64,000 bases of DNA, taken from assembly GCA_020137815.1 (NCBI GenBank), contig CM035353.1, positions 5,823,597-5,887,596 of the forward strand, given 5' to 3'. A program made the translations under genes and the position numbers. Positions within the stretch are counted from its first letter, which is position 1. Each line of letters starts with the position of its first letter. The notes under the pieces are model-generated. The model saw only the letters and a list, made by a program, of their open reading frames with translations, made no database searches and was not told the origin of the DNA. This document shows positions 43,170 through 64,000 of this stretch, one piece after another. The DNA is from Hormiphora californensis. Its lineage: Eukaryota; Ctenophora; Tentaculata; Cydippida; Pleurobrachiidae.

Positions 43170-43735
43170 TATATATGAATAGCACTCTTTAATAAATATG
43201 ATAAACACGCTCATAAACCAAGTAACAATAGATAAATTAAGATGGTGGAGGGGAGGAGGGAACGAACAACAGTGGCGAGGTTAGGGGAGGGAGGGTAAGG
43301 AGGTAGGGTAGAGGATAATTATAAAGAATACAGGGGACGTAGAATACGATGGATAGTACTGGGAGGTAGGGAGATATGTCCGGTAGAGGGGCAGTGACTG
43401 TGATGTGGGTGGTAGGGATGCCAGATGTGGGAACCTGAGTGTACGGGTAGTGGGGGAGGTGCTGGCCGCTGGGAGAGGAGGGAGAAGCATGGGTGTGACA
43501 AGGACTGAAGAGACAGTGGTGGGCGGGGCTGTCTTCACGCTGAATCTGCAAGAAGGAGAGTCCGGAGAGGAGGGTGCGGCCAGAGAGAGAGGGTGTGTCC
43601 ATAGAAGACCGAGGGCGGCAGAAGCGATAAAGAACTCCCATGTGCTGCCTTTGAAAAGCGCTGCCTTATCCCGCGCTTCGGGGGCCATCAGCGTTTGCCA
43701 AGATCAGATCGCCATCGCTGATCTATCTTAGCTCG
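43170..43735. other. Insert specific to copy B, no clear gene
   Basis: GC-rich sequence with GGGGAGG/GTGGG bias. ORFs overlap on both strands and are Pro/Ser rich. None looks conserved. Confidence 0.45.
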
Positions 43736-44244
43736 CACCAGGGGTGGCTCGCGAGTCGTCCGGGGCCAGGGACGGCAGCCTCGGTCAGGGGGTATGGGAA
43801 TAAAACCCCGGCCCCATCGCAGGGTCCAATGGCGCAGCCCTGGCGGGGGTGTAGGGGGCAAACAAAACATCTTGTTAAGACCAATCATTAGTCTCGGAAG
43901 TCGTAATTATCCTGTTTCTCCTATGATATCTTACTTAGTAGCACTGGTGCAAGTGTGAAATTCGAAAAACAAAGCTTGATCAAACACAGAAGTGTAAAAA
44001 GTGGAAAAAACAAAGATCCTTCTCATATATACTTAAAGGTTGACAAGATACCTAAAACTTTTCTTCTGTCCCATTTTTTTATACTTTAAATCATTAATAC
44101 CTTTTTTCAGCTTTTTTTTTCGTCGCAACACGTTTTTCGGGCCTTCATAACAATAGGGAACCCTGTTATGAGTGAAACCCAAGACCCGTACTGTTTACAG
44201 TAGTACGGGTCCCTGGCAGTTAGCGCCAATCACGGCATCGTCGT

Positions 44245-44372
44245 CGTGATTTAAACCAGTTTATTCGCCGCTGGCGGATAAACTACAGAGTACAGCTACC
44301 TTCTCCCAGCGGCGCGTTGGGAGAAAGGTATCTGAAATAACGTGACACTGGCAAGAGTTTATATACCTCATA
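44245..44372. mobile_element. Partial copy of the 13881 three-hairpin MITE, inverted
   Basis: CGTCGTCGTGATTTAAACC, GTTTATTCGCCGCTGGCGG, CTTCTCCCAGCGGCGCGTTG and CTGAAATAACGTGACACTGG occur in the inverse order of 13881-14040. One terminal arm is missing. Confidence 0.8.
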
Positions 44373-44499
44373 TAAACATCATTCTTATGTAGGAAGGGTG
44401 ATTCCACATGGTAGCCGAATGGATTTCTTGTCTTGATAAAAGGTAATTACAATCTTATTATCACACTTCATTTGATTTTGTTGATGTTTTCGAGAGAAT

Positions 44500-46452
44500 A
44501 ATAATAATAATAATAATATAAGTTTTTGTATACCGCCCAGGCAAAACAGGGCCAGCAAACTGAATTTTGACTGACACTGCTCAGCGTCAGAGCGGTATAC
44601 CTAAATTATAACACCTTCCTTACTTATGACACACACTATTAAAATCTGGATTTAAACACACCATAGATAGACTTTTATTGATGAAAATACGGGCCTCATA
44701 AAATACGAACCAACTTAGATAGGCATAAAAATGCTCTCACACTGAATAAGCTAAATTACAAAGTCAGCAGCTCTCATGCTACTCAAAGACAGCAGCTCTC
44801 GAAGCTATTAAAAAGTCAGCAGCTATTACTGCAAGCCCGGTAAATGTAATGAGGAATAACACTGTCTAAATAAACGTCTGCCTAAGGGGAACACTAAACC
44901 CAGACCAGAACAGAACCAGTGACCCAAAGACGAGATGACTCAGGTGCTACTGCTCTCTGGATCAACGAAAGCTTCCTTAAATAGCCGGGTCTTAAGCCTT
45001 GTCTTGAAGAGTTCAACAGGGTGAACAGACCTTAACTCCAATGGCAGGGAGTTCCACACTTCCGGCAGGAATACAGAGATCCTCCTCCTTCTTAACTTAG
45101 AATTCGCATTTACACTTGAGAGCTTTGGATATTTCAACCTGAAGAAATCTGGAACTGAGGTAGATCGGGTAGGTTTTACAGGTTCAGGATTGTCATCACG
45201 AGGGACCAGGTCCATCAGATACTTGGGTGCAGTGCCTCGTACAATCTTGTACGCCAAAAGACATGCCTTGAAAGTCAGCCTCTGCTCAATAGGTAGAATG
45301 TGTGCCTCCTTGTAGTATTCTGTGTAGTCATCCTGATGTCCCTTTAGATTGAAAATGAAACGCACACAAGAATTCAGGGTCTTCTGAAGATACCTCAATA
45401 TCCTCTTAGGTAGTCCATAGTAAAGGATGTTGCAGTAATCAATCCGGGAAATGACCAGTTGCTTGACCAACATAATCTTGGTATCTTTGTCAAGACACTT
45501 GTTGACCTGCCACAAGTTCTTGAGCATAAGGCCACACTGTTTCTTAACATTGAATATCTGTCTCTCAAGAGTCAACTGATGGTCCATGAGAACACCAAGG
45601 GTCTTTCCTGTCGTCCCCTTACATTCCATAGGCCTGACCACCGAACCTCCAAACTGGATCTCTGGATCAAATGCCATCTTTTCCAAGGAGCTTGTCTTTC
45701 CCAACAGTAGAAACTCCGTCTTGTCCTCATTACACTTAAGTCCATGGTTAACCATCCATGTTTTGACACTCTTGAGACAATCCTCTAGGGTCTTTTTACT
45801 GGAACTCCATCCCTCTGCATCACTCGGAACCAGTCCAAAGTATATCTGAGAGTCATCTGCATACAGTTTGATCTTTAGGCCATAGGCACGAACAATATCC
45901 TGAAGTTCCTCAATGTACAGCAAGAATAAAACAGGTCCAAGAAGGGACCCCTGTGGGACTCCACAGATTAGTGCAATCGCCGCCGAGAGTTCCCCACGAA
46001 CATTCACTTTAAAAGTCCTTTTGCTAAGGTAGCTTCTAAACCATTCAAGCGCAGATCCTCTTACCCCAAACCTTGCCTCCAAAATTCCAATCAGCTTCGA
46101 ATGATCCACAGTATCGAAAGCCGCACTCATGTCAAGCAGCAGAAGGGCCGATACTTTGCCAGAATCCAAATCCTTCAACAGGTCATCAAACATTCCAGCA
46201 AGCAGTGTTTCACAACTATGCCCCGCCCTATACCCAGATTGGTCTGCATTGAGTAGGTCGTTCATCCATAGGTATGAGTTTAACTGATTGAGCACAACTT
46301 TCTCCAGTACCTTCGATACAAACGATATGTTAGAAACCGGCCTGTAGTTCGAAAATAAATCAGTGTCCCCATTGGGGTTCTTTATCGTTGGCATCACCAA
46401 TGCTTTCTGCATAATATCTGGAACAGTAGATCGTAGAAGGGATTTGTTGATA
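44500..46452 (-). mobile_element. 5'-truncated CR1/L2-type LINE
   Basis: The empty site is copy A (near 21627). The 3' end carries a (TAA)n microsatellite at 44500-44520 and a 3' UTR of about 420 bp. The 5' end stops within the reverse transcriptase. Only AAT-like target bases are duplicated, as is common for CR1-type insertions. Confidence 0.88.
44940..46452 (-). pseudogene. Reverse transcriptase of the truncated LINE
   Basis: One open frame of about 500 codons encodes RT motifs in order: SNYRPVSNISFVSKVLEKVV, ADQSGYRAGHSCETLL, LLLLDMSAAFDTVDHSKL (motif A), GVPQGSLLGPVLFLLYI (motif B) and the YADDSQIY catalytic box. The C-terminal connector ends PLELRSVHPVELFKTRLKTR, typical of CR1/L2/Rex-like LINEs. 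The endonuclease and N-terminal RT are missing through 5' truncation, so this copy cannot move itself. The frame is otherwise intact, so insertion was recent. The apparent start Met lies in flanking DNA. Confidence 0.85.
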
Positions 46453-46721
46453 ATGAAACGTTGCCCGAAAGTTTTACGTAACAACCTTGCACGTAACCAT
46501 CTGAGATTGTGTAACGTTGTGAGTGTGTTGTCACATATAAGCTGGGTAGTGGGTCTTGAACTTTATTATGGTTCACTATTGTTTCAACAGTCTCTGTTAG
46601 AAGATGTGGGTTTCTTTTGTTCAAATAACAGTCTAACTTGGCAAGTTTTCTTTGGATTTGTGATCAAATTAGTAATTTATTGTGAAATTTGACTGGAAGT
46701 ATTCTAATTTGTTTCTTACAG

Positions 46722-57311
<10,590 letters not shown>

Positions 57312-57780
57312 GTATGTATCATACAACCCAGCACCCTCCAGCTGTGATTAATTGGGTCATCAAAAGAAAAGTTTTTAGCATTATGATCTGTGTTAAGTTC
57401 AGATATATACAGCTTGTATACAGCTTGTCTACCACAAATACATTTCCACAGAGCTGTGACACATATATAATGCCCTTATATTTATAATACAGCAGTTATA
57501 CTGTAGGCCACCTTTATTTTTCACTGCAGCAGCAGCAGTACTGGCAGCTTGCACGAATTATTCGCGTACCTGCTGCAGAGCTAAATATAATACGCCGCTT
57601 AGCTCCACCTTGAGTTCGTTATTGTTAGCACTTAGCTCCACTTTTTTTTCGCTTTTTCCCTATGGTTAGTATCTAACCGATCACAACGTCACCTTGCTCC
57701 TTGTGGGTTTATCATGAAGCGTGTTGTTGATGACCAGATGTTTTCAGCTCTCCTCGCCCGGCTCTTCTAGAGAGTGAGAC
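57312..57780. other. EPAC intron, no further exon recognised
   Basis: Contains a GCAGCAGCAG run at 57527 and otherwise no recognisable exon of the DEP domain. Confidence 0.5.
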
Positions 57781-57908
57781 TGAGAGAGAGCCCTGTGTGT
57801 GTGTGAGAGGGATGGAGAGAGTGCAACGGGATCGCGGGAGGAAGAGAGAAGTATTATACAACTGTCATCACTACATGAACAATTCACCGCTGGGCCAGGT
57901 CATGGAAG

Positions 57909-58084
<176 letters not shown>

Positions 58085-58089
58085 CAGAG

Positions 58090-58580
58090 TGCCTGCTCCA
58101 TCTGTCACCACGGTTGCCCTAATCGTAGTTCTATGACATCGTACATCGCTTAGTTTGTCCCAATGCTTTGAACTTCTCGCACCGTCTCCGAACTATTCGC
58201 CATATTATATATCATAATATATGCTGTACTTTCTCCGCCATGTTTGTGACGCATTCTGCCCAACTCTTTTATATCATCACACGATCAGTTGTTTAGTGGG
58301 TCAGCACGGTGCTGTTTTCATTGTGAAACCTCACTATCACATTCATAGGCAAAAGTCATGTATCTTCTTCTACGAGTGTCTTTTTAAAAGTCGTGTATGT
58401 GATGGGGTGGGTCGCGAGCACCCTGGGTGGTGGCTTCGTAACCAAGTTTTATCTAATCAAACAAGAATATAGTACGTAGTTGCTGTCCCCGTTTAGTACC
58501 AAGATTCATTTAATGGTGACATGTTGTCTTCAAATCATCAATCATATCATATAAAAAACTTCATATATCTTCAATACTTC
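58090..58580. other. No gene seen
   Basis: AT-rich sequence before the presumed LINE. No protein-like ORF. Confidence 0.4.
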
Positions 58581-59094
58581 TCATGGTGGCGGTGGCGGTC
58601 TTTTCTGTCCACTAGAAAGGGCTCTGAGCCCCGGACACCATTTTGTACAACTTGGCAAAGGGGTTCATCCCAGGGTATACGATGTGAAGCCTACAACCTC
58701 TCGTATTCCAAGAACCGTGGTGCGTGATGAAGAATCACATCCCTCACAAGGTGCCACTGTTAATCGCTATTCTGTCCTGGGTGATACCAGACTAAACAGA
58801 TAAGCGAAACGGAACACCACGGTACTAAACCAGTAAAGGTTGAAAAACAATCCGTTTCGGGAGCTTAGCAAACTCCCGTACCGTATCGGCCTGCTTACTC
58901 CTGTCTCTCCTGGAACGTTATCACGGTTGGTTTCTGGCGAGAGAGGCCGATTTATCTTTTGGGGTTGGATCAGTTCCTGCGGTTTCCGGTGATGGACCAG
59001 TGGCGCGGCATCATCGGTTATGGAGGGTGCTATTAATGCCTACCTGAGAGGGGGGACCCTCTCTGTACCCTCTTAGCCATCTGAAAAGTATTCA

Positions 59095-61027
59095 ATGAAG
59101 TCCACCAATAGCACCAGGGTTAAAGCCCCTGATAATCTTGCAGAGGCCAATGGCGCCCTTGAAGTGGTAAGCTTAAAACCTTCGGGAGGGCCTGCTACAG
59201 ATGGCCGGAGGTCCGAGCCGGAACCAGAAAACCCCTTAAAAACTACAAAAAAATCTAGGATTTTAGGGTGTAATAGTGAGACGGTTTTTGGCACCCTAAA
59301 TGTGAGGACCATACGCGAGGCTTACCGTAGAGATGTCATGGAGAGCGAGTTTGTGAGGAGCGGCCTGTGTGTCCTGGGGGTGCAGGAGCACCGGATTTGT
59401 CACTCTGAGAGGGTCTGTGTGCAGAGAGGGAGAGGTTTCTCGTTTATTTCTTCATCAGCCTGGAGGTCTGGATCGGGGGCATCTTGCGGGGGTGTAGGAG
59501 TGTATGTAAATCAAGATGCGTACTCGGCAGTGAAAATGGTGAAGTCATACACTAACCGAATACTACTTGTGAGCTTCACTGGCAACCCTGCTCTCACTGT
59601 CATTTGTGTGTACGCCCCTACTGAGGGGAGTGATCCAGCGGAGGCTGAGAGTTTCCATGAGGCCCTGAGGGGAGCTATCCATGAGGTTCCAGCACAGGAT
59701 GTTCTGGTTGTGTTAGGGGACCTAAACGCCCATCTGTCTAGGGAATCGCCGGACGATGGGGGTTGGTATTTTCATTCAACGTCGAATAGGAACGGGGCGC
59801 TGCTCCGTGATACTATGTTAGAATGTAATCTGGTGGCAGGTAATCATCGTTTCCAGAAAAAGCTGGCTAAGCTTCATACTTTCACCAGTGAGGGCACAGT
59901 GCACACTCTGCCAAAGTCAAATTGATTATATTCTGGTTCGACGGAAGTGGAAGAACTCTCTGCGTAACGTAGAGGTAGTGGACACGTTTGGTAGTGTAGG
60001 GTCTGATCATAGAGCAGTTCTTGGTTTCCTTCGCCTCAGTCTACGGAAGACTAAGCGTGCTAAAGGACAGACCAAGTTCGACTATACTTGTCTCAGAGAG
60101 GAGCCTGACCTGTGTGAGAGGTACAATGTGGAGGTGAGGAATAGGTATGATGTGTTAAGAACAGATGTGGAGGATGCTTCTGGAAGGTATGGGGCATTTG
60201 TGTCGGCTGTTGGTGAAACCAATAAGCACCTACTGCCACGGAAGCGCAGACGTGCTACCGATAGCGCTATGAGTGACCTGAGAGTTCGTAGAGTAAGAGA
60301 CGAGTTGTTCGAAGCTAAGAAAGCTTTGTTTCTCCATCCCACTGAGAATAATAGAGTCGAGGTTAGCGAGAGGAGAGAACTCTTAAAGGAAACGCATGCC
60401 TCAGTCACCGAAGAACTTATTTCTCAGAAGATTCGTCGGGTAGAAACTGCTAATGATGAGAGGAAAAATAAGGTGGCGTGGGACCTCATTAGAGATGTTA
60501 CTGGGGACTCTAAAGGAAATGGTGGTGGCCTGGTAGAAGGTGGTAGTGCTGAGGGGAGGCTGGAGTCTTGGAGGAAACACTTTTCTGGGATACTCGGTGA
60601 ACCGCCTAGTGTTCCTGATGAGGACCTTGTCATTAATACAGTATGTGAGGAGCTCCCTATATCTACAGATACGTTCAGTCAGGATGAGTATACCGCAGCT
60701 AAGAGGTCCATTAAGGAGGGGAAGGCGCCTGGAGATGATGGTCTAGCACCTGAGGTCCTGAAACGGGGAGGTGTCGATGACATTGTATTAGAGTTCTTCA
60801 ACGATGCACTGGAATATGGTAGTTTCCCTGAACAATGGAAGAGCCTTCTTATAGTTCCAGTTCCAAAAAAGGGGGACCTCACTAAAACTAGTAACTATAG
60901 GGGAATCTCTCTGACCTCCGTCGCTCTAAAAACTCTCAATAAGATGATCCTCAACCGCCTACTACCCCATATTGAGCCTATTCTGAGGGATAACCAGAAC
61001 GGATTCCGACCAGGGAGGTCTACTACC
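59095..61027 (+). pseudogene. LINE apurinic endonuclease and N-terminal RT, frameshifted
   Basis: The first frame (59095-59925) gives VFGTLNVRTIREAYR, VLGVQEHRICHSE (catalytic Glu), ICVYAPTEGSD and VLVVLGDLNAHLS (Asp/Asn pair). A one-base shift near 59905-59925 moves SQIDYILVRRKWKNSLRN and VGSDHRAVLGF (final Asp-His) into the next frame. This continues into the RT: SIKEGKAPGDDGLAPEVLKR, FPEQWKSLLIVPVPKKGDLT, SNYRGISLTSVALKTLNKMI and NQNGFRPGRSTT, where the insertion breaks it. Motifs are of RTE type. Confidence 0.85.
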
Positions 61028-62368
61028 CACGGCGTGCCTGGTGAAATTTTAACACGACCTAGCATGCAACGGGAAACCACCACTTGTACGTGGTAGCTGA
61101 GGGTCTACAGAATGGCGCTACGGTGCGGGATAAAAAAATCCATTCCCTAAAATCTTTTTTTTTACTTTTATTTGATTTGGGTCAAAATTGGCTATATTAA
61201 ACGTGGTCCCGAAAAATCCATAATGACTTAGCACACGAAATATGTCACCCCCACCTATTTTTGCACGTAGAATCGATTGCCGTTGAAGTCGAATCTCTAA
61301 AATGACTGTAAAATGGTCAAAAGTTGATTTTTTACCATTTTTTGGAGGTTTTTGGCCCCTAAACCACTGAAAACGTTGAGATAGGAATTTGAAACTAGTG
61401 CCAATCGTTAAAATGGTCATTTTTCTACCAAGAACCAAGTTTTCGTGTATATCCGATTTATGGTTAGATTTGGGCAAATTGTTGAAATCTGCCAACTAGG
61501 AGAACCGTAACTTGATTTTCTTGTTTTTTGGATTTTGGCATTTTTGACAAACTTCTGATTGAAATGGTCAATCGGGACCATGCTTAAGTTGTTTATGGGA
61601 CAATTTTCGACTAAAATCCAAGATTTCATACCAATCCAATAACAGATCGTTGATTTATAGAAAAATTAAGTAGGCAAAACGGTCAAAATAAGCAAGAAAA
61701 GTTGTCATTTTGACCGTTTTGCCTACTTAATTTTTCTATAAATCAACGATCTGTTATTGGATTGGTATGAAATCTTGGATTTTAGTCGAAAATTGTCCCA
61801 TAAACAACTTAAGCATGGTCCCGATTGACCATTTCAATCAAAAGTTTGTCAAAAATGCCAAAATCCAAAAAACAAGAAAATCAAGTTACGGTTCTCCTAG
61901 TTGGCAGATTTCAACAATTTGCCCAAATCTAACCATAAATCGGATATACACGAAAACTTGGTTCTTGGTAGAAAAATGACCATTTTAACGATTGGCACTA
62001 GTTTCAAATTCCTATCTCAACGTTTTCAGTGGTTTAGGGGCCAAAAACCTCCAAAAAATGGTAAAAAATCAACTTTTGACTATTTTACAGTCATTTTAGA
62101 GATTCGACTTCAACGGCAATCGATTCTACGTGCAAAAATAGGTGGGGGTGACATATTTCGTGTGCTAAGTCATTATGGATTTTTCGGGACCACGTTTAAT
62201 ATAGCCAATTTTGACCCAAATCAAATAAAAGTAAAAAAAAAGATTTTAGGGAATGGATTTTTTTATCCCGCACCGTAGCGCCATTCTGTAGACCCTCAGC
62301 TACCACGTACAAGTGGTGGTTTCCCGTCGCATGCTAGGTCGTGTTAAAATTTCACCAGGCACGCCGTG
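61028..62368. mobile_element. 1.34-kb near-perfect fold-back element with TACC target duplication
   Basis: CACGGCGTGCCTGGTGAAAT and its inverse are the ends; TACC flanks both (61024-61027 and 62369-62372). The arms of 670 bp meet near 61700 at GGCAAAACGGTCAAAATA and its complement, with only a few differences. Removing it restores the RTE reading GRSTT-SHILALRR. Mirror-image ORFs of 125 and 70 residues are products of symmetry. Confidence 0.93.
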
Positions 62369-62372
62369 TACC

Positions 62373-63518
62373 AGTCACATTCTGGCCCTCCGGCGGTTGT
62401 TGGAAGGGGTAACAGAAAGGAAATTAACTTCTGTTATCCTATTTATAGACTTTCGGCGTGCGTTTGATTCTTTGCACAGGGGTATTCTTATGCGCATTCT
62501 GAGAGCTTACGGTATTCCTGACAAATTAGTTCGGCTTATAGAATGTTCGTATGAGGACACCATGGCCCGGGTTAAAACGGAGGACGGACTCACGGAGGTT
62601 ATATTAATTCTGGCTGGCGTTTTACAGGGGGACACCTTGGCTCCATATTTGTTTATTATAGCTATTGACTATGTCATGAGAGAGGCTCTGGCTGGTAGGG
62701 ACGTTGGATTTACCCTCAGGAAGAGGAAGAGTAGGCGTTATCCTGAAGTGAAGATCACAGACACCGATTACGCTGATGACCTGTCACTCCTTTCGGACAC
62801 AATCGAACAGGCACAGGAATTCTTAGAAAGTCTGGAAACGGCAGCGGCTGCAGTTGGTCTTCACCTGAATGAAGGGAAGACTAAGTTTATGGCTACTGGT
62901 ATAGAGGAACCTTCCCTCGTTAGCTCTACGGGAAACTATCTAGAACAAGTGGACGATTTCGTTTACCTTGGTGCCCACCTTAAATCGACGGAGAAGGATT
63001 TTAACATTAGGAAGGCTAAGGCCTGGGCAGCCTGTCATAGACTCAAAGGAATATGGAAAACTGACCTGAGAAGGAGCATTAAGGTAAACCTGTTCCGTAC
63101 TACTGTAGAGGCCATTCTATTATACGGCGCTGAAACGTGGACCCTTACATCTACTATGGAGAAACAATTGGATGGCTGTTATAGTAGGATGCTACGAATG
63201 GCGCTTGGCATCAACTGGTGGGATAGGGTCTCTAATGAGGAAGTCTTCCAGAATGTCCCCAGAGTTTCTGAGACTGTGAGGACTCGTAGACTTAAGCTGG
63301 CTGGACATGTCCACAGGCACGAGGAGCTAACAGCTCACCAACTGCTGTTTTGGGAACCTGATAGGGGCTCTAGAAGCCGGGGTAGACCCAAGAAAACCTA
63401 TATTAACCAGCTCAGGGAGGATACTGGCCTATCTAATGATGGCGATATCAAGAGGCTAATGGAAGATCGTGTGCTGTGGCGGACCGAACTGACTGCTCGG
63501 ACAATGAAGCCGCCTTAA
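62373..63518 (+). pseudogene. LINE C-terminal RT
   Basis: The frame resumes with SHILALRRLLEGVTERKLTS, then VILFIDFRRAFDSLHRGIL (motif A), GVLQGDTLAPYLFIIAIDYV (motif B) and TDYADDLSLLSDT (catalytic YADD). The RTE-like tail follows: ILLYGAETWTLTSTMEKQLD, CYSRMLRMALGINWWDRVSN and RGRPKKTYINQLREDTGLS. It ends at TAA 63516-63518. With the insert and the single frameshift the copy is dead, though otherwise well preserved. Confidence 0.88.
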
Positions 63519-63691
63519 GTCAAGTAAGTCACTTCTCATATCTTAAATTTGTTGAGTAAGCTGAGTTACTCAACTCAATGTCAGATATCAAACTGATCGC
63601 CTTGCAGTTATAGCTGTCATCTTACTCGGAAGTTTTAACGGAAACTTCTTTTGGTCAATAAACAGTGCTCTACCAATATCTGTCAACAGTT

Positions 63692-63896
<205 letters not shown>

Positions 63897-64000
63897 ATGC
63901 TATTTTTACTTTTCCTTACAAAAGATACGTACTAGCACTTTGCCTCTCTTTCCCTGATACTAAAAACAATACTATATGAGTCATGTGTATCGATGTTACA

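Larger units (their letters stand above)
58590..63518 (+). mobile_element. RTE-type LINE, interrupted
   Basis: An endonuclease and reverse transcriptase read in order on plus. The 5' boundary is not certain: GC-richer sequence from about 58590 may be the 5' UTR. The RT is split by the fold-back at 61028-62368. The element lies in the EPAC intron in the sense orientation. Confidence 0.8.

Noticed and set aside
43237-43731. Overlapping ORFs of 108-135 codons on both strands
   Set aside because: GC-rich insert with low-complexity Pro/Ser or Gly/Arg readings on both strands; no conserved pattern.
45459-45849. Plus-strand ORFs opposite the LINE reverse transcriptase
   Set aside because: Shadow frames of the minus-strand RT.
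61118-62278. 125- and 70-codon ORFs repeated on both strands
   Set aside because: They lie in the arms of the fold-back element, have no known motif and arise from symmetry.

Overview
The window looks like nuclear DNA of an invertebrate metazoan. The recognisable genes are EPAC/RAPGEF4, a LASP-type LIM-nebulin protein, FGFR1OP2/SIKE, CEP44, proteasome beta subunit PSMB4 and an MFSD11-type carrier. Introns are short with GT-AG borders. There is a 100-N scaffold gap, a near-exact duplicate of a gene segment, and a very high density of small mobile elements and fold-back palindromes. A sponge would fit all of this, but the sequence alone does not prove it.

Layout. 1-2.3 kb: one large palindrome carrying the end of an unidentified gene and split by a G-run-terminated element. 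3.3-4.5 kb: the 3' end of an MFSD11-like gene (minus). 6.7-14 kb: a compact host gene cluster with a coiled-coil protein, PSMB4 and FGFR1OP2/SIKE on plus, and a LIM-nebulin protein on minus. 14-20.6 kb: repeats, including a 2.4-kb composite fold-back element with an 8-bp target duplication. 20.7-26.9 kb: copy A of a segment with three EPAC exons, decaying into poor sequence before the gap at 27,444-27,543. 27.5-43 kb: fold-backs, CEP44 (minus, one exon), a 2.5-kb GGAGAGAT-type satellite, a broken retroelement ORF, tandem duplications around a possible exon, and a three-exon fragment of unknown function. 43.1-50 kb: copy B of the EPAC segment, interrupted by a 5'-truncated LINE. 50-57.3 kb: a long intron with CT arrays, a cloverleaf-like hairpin element, a minisatellite built from the next EPAC 3' splice site, and a palindromic piggyBac-type element; then two more EPAC exons. 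58.5-63.5 kb: an RTE-type LINE broken by a frameshift and by a 1.34-kb fold-back element.

The host genes do not form an operon or pathway. The most notable signals are structural: elements with different sequences sharing a three-hairpin cloverleaf plan; two fold-backs with G-run ends and 8-bp target duplications; a minisatellite of repeated splice acceptors directly upstream of the genuine acceptor; and two EPAC exon blocks that differ only at synonymous sites.
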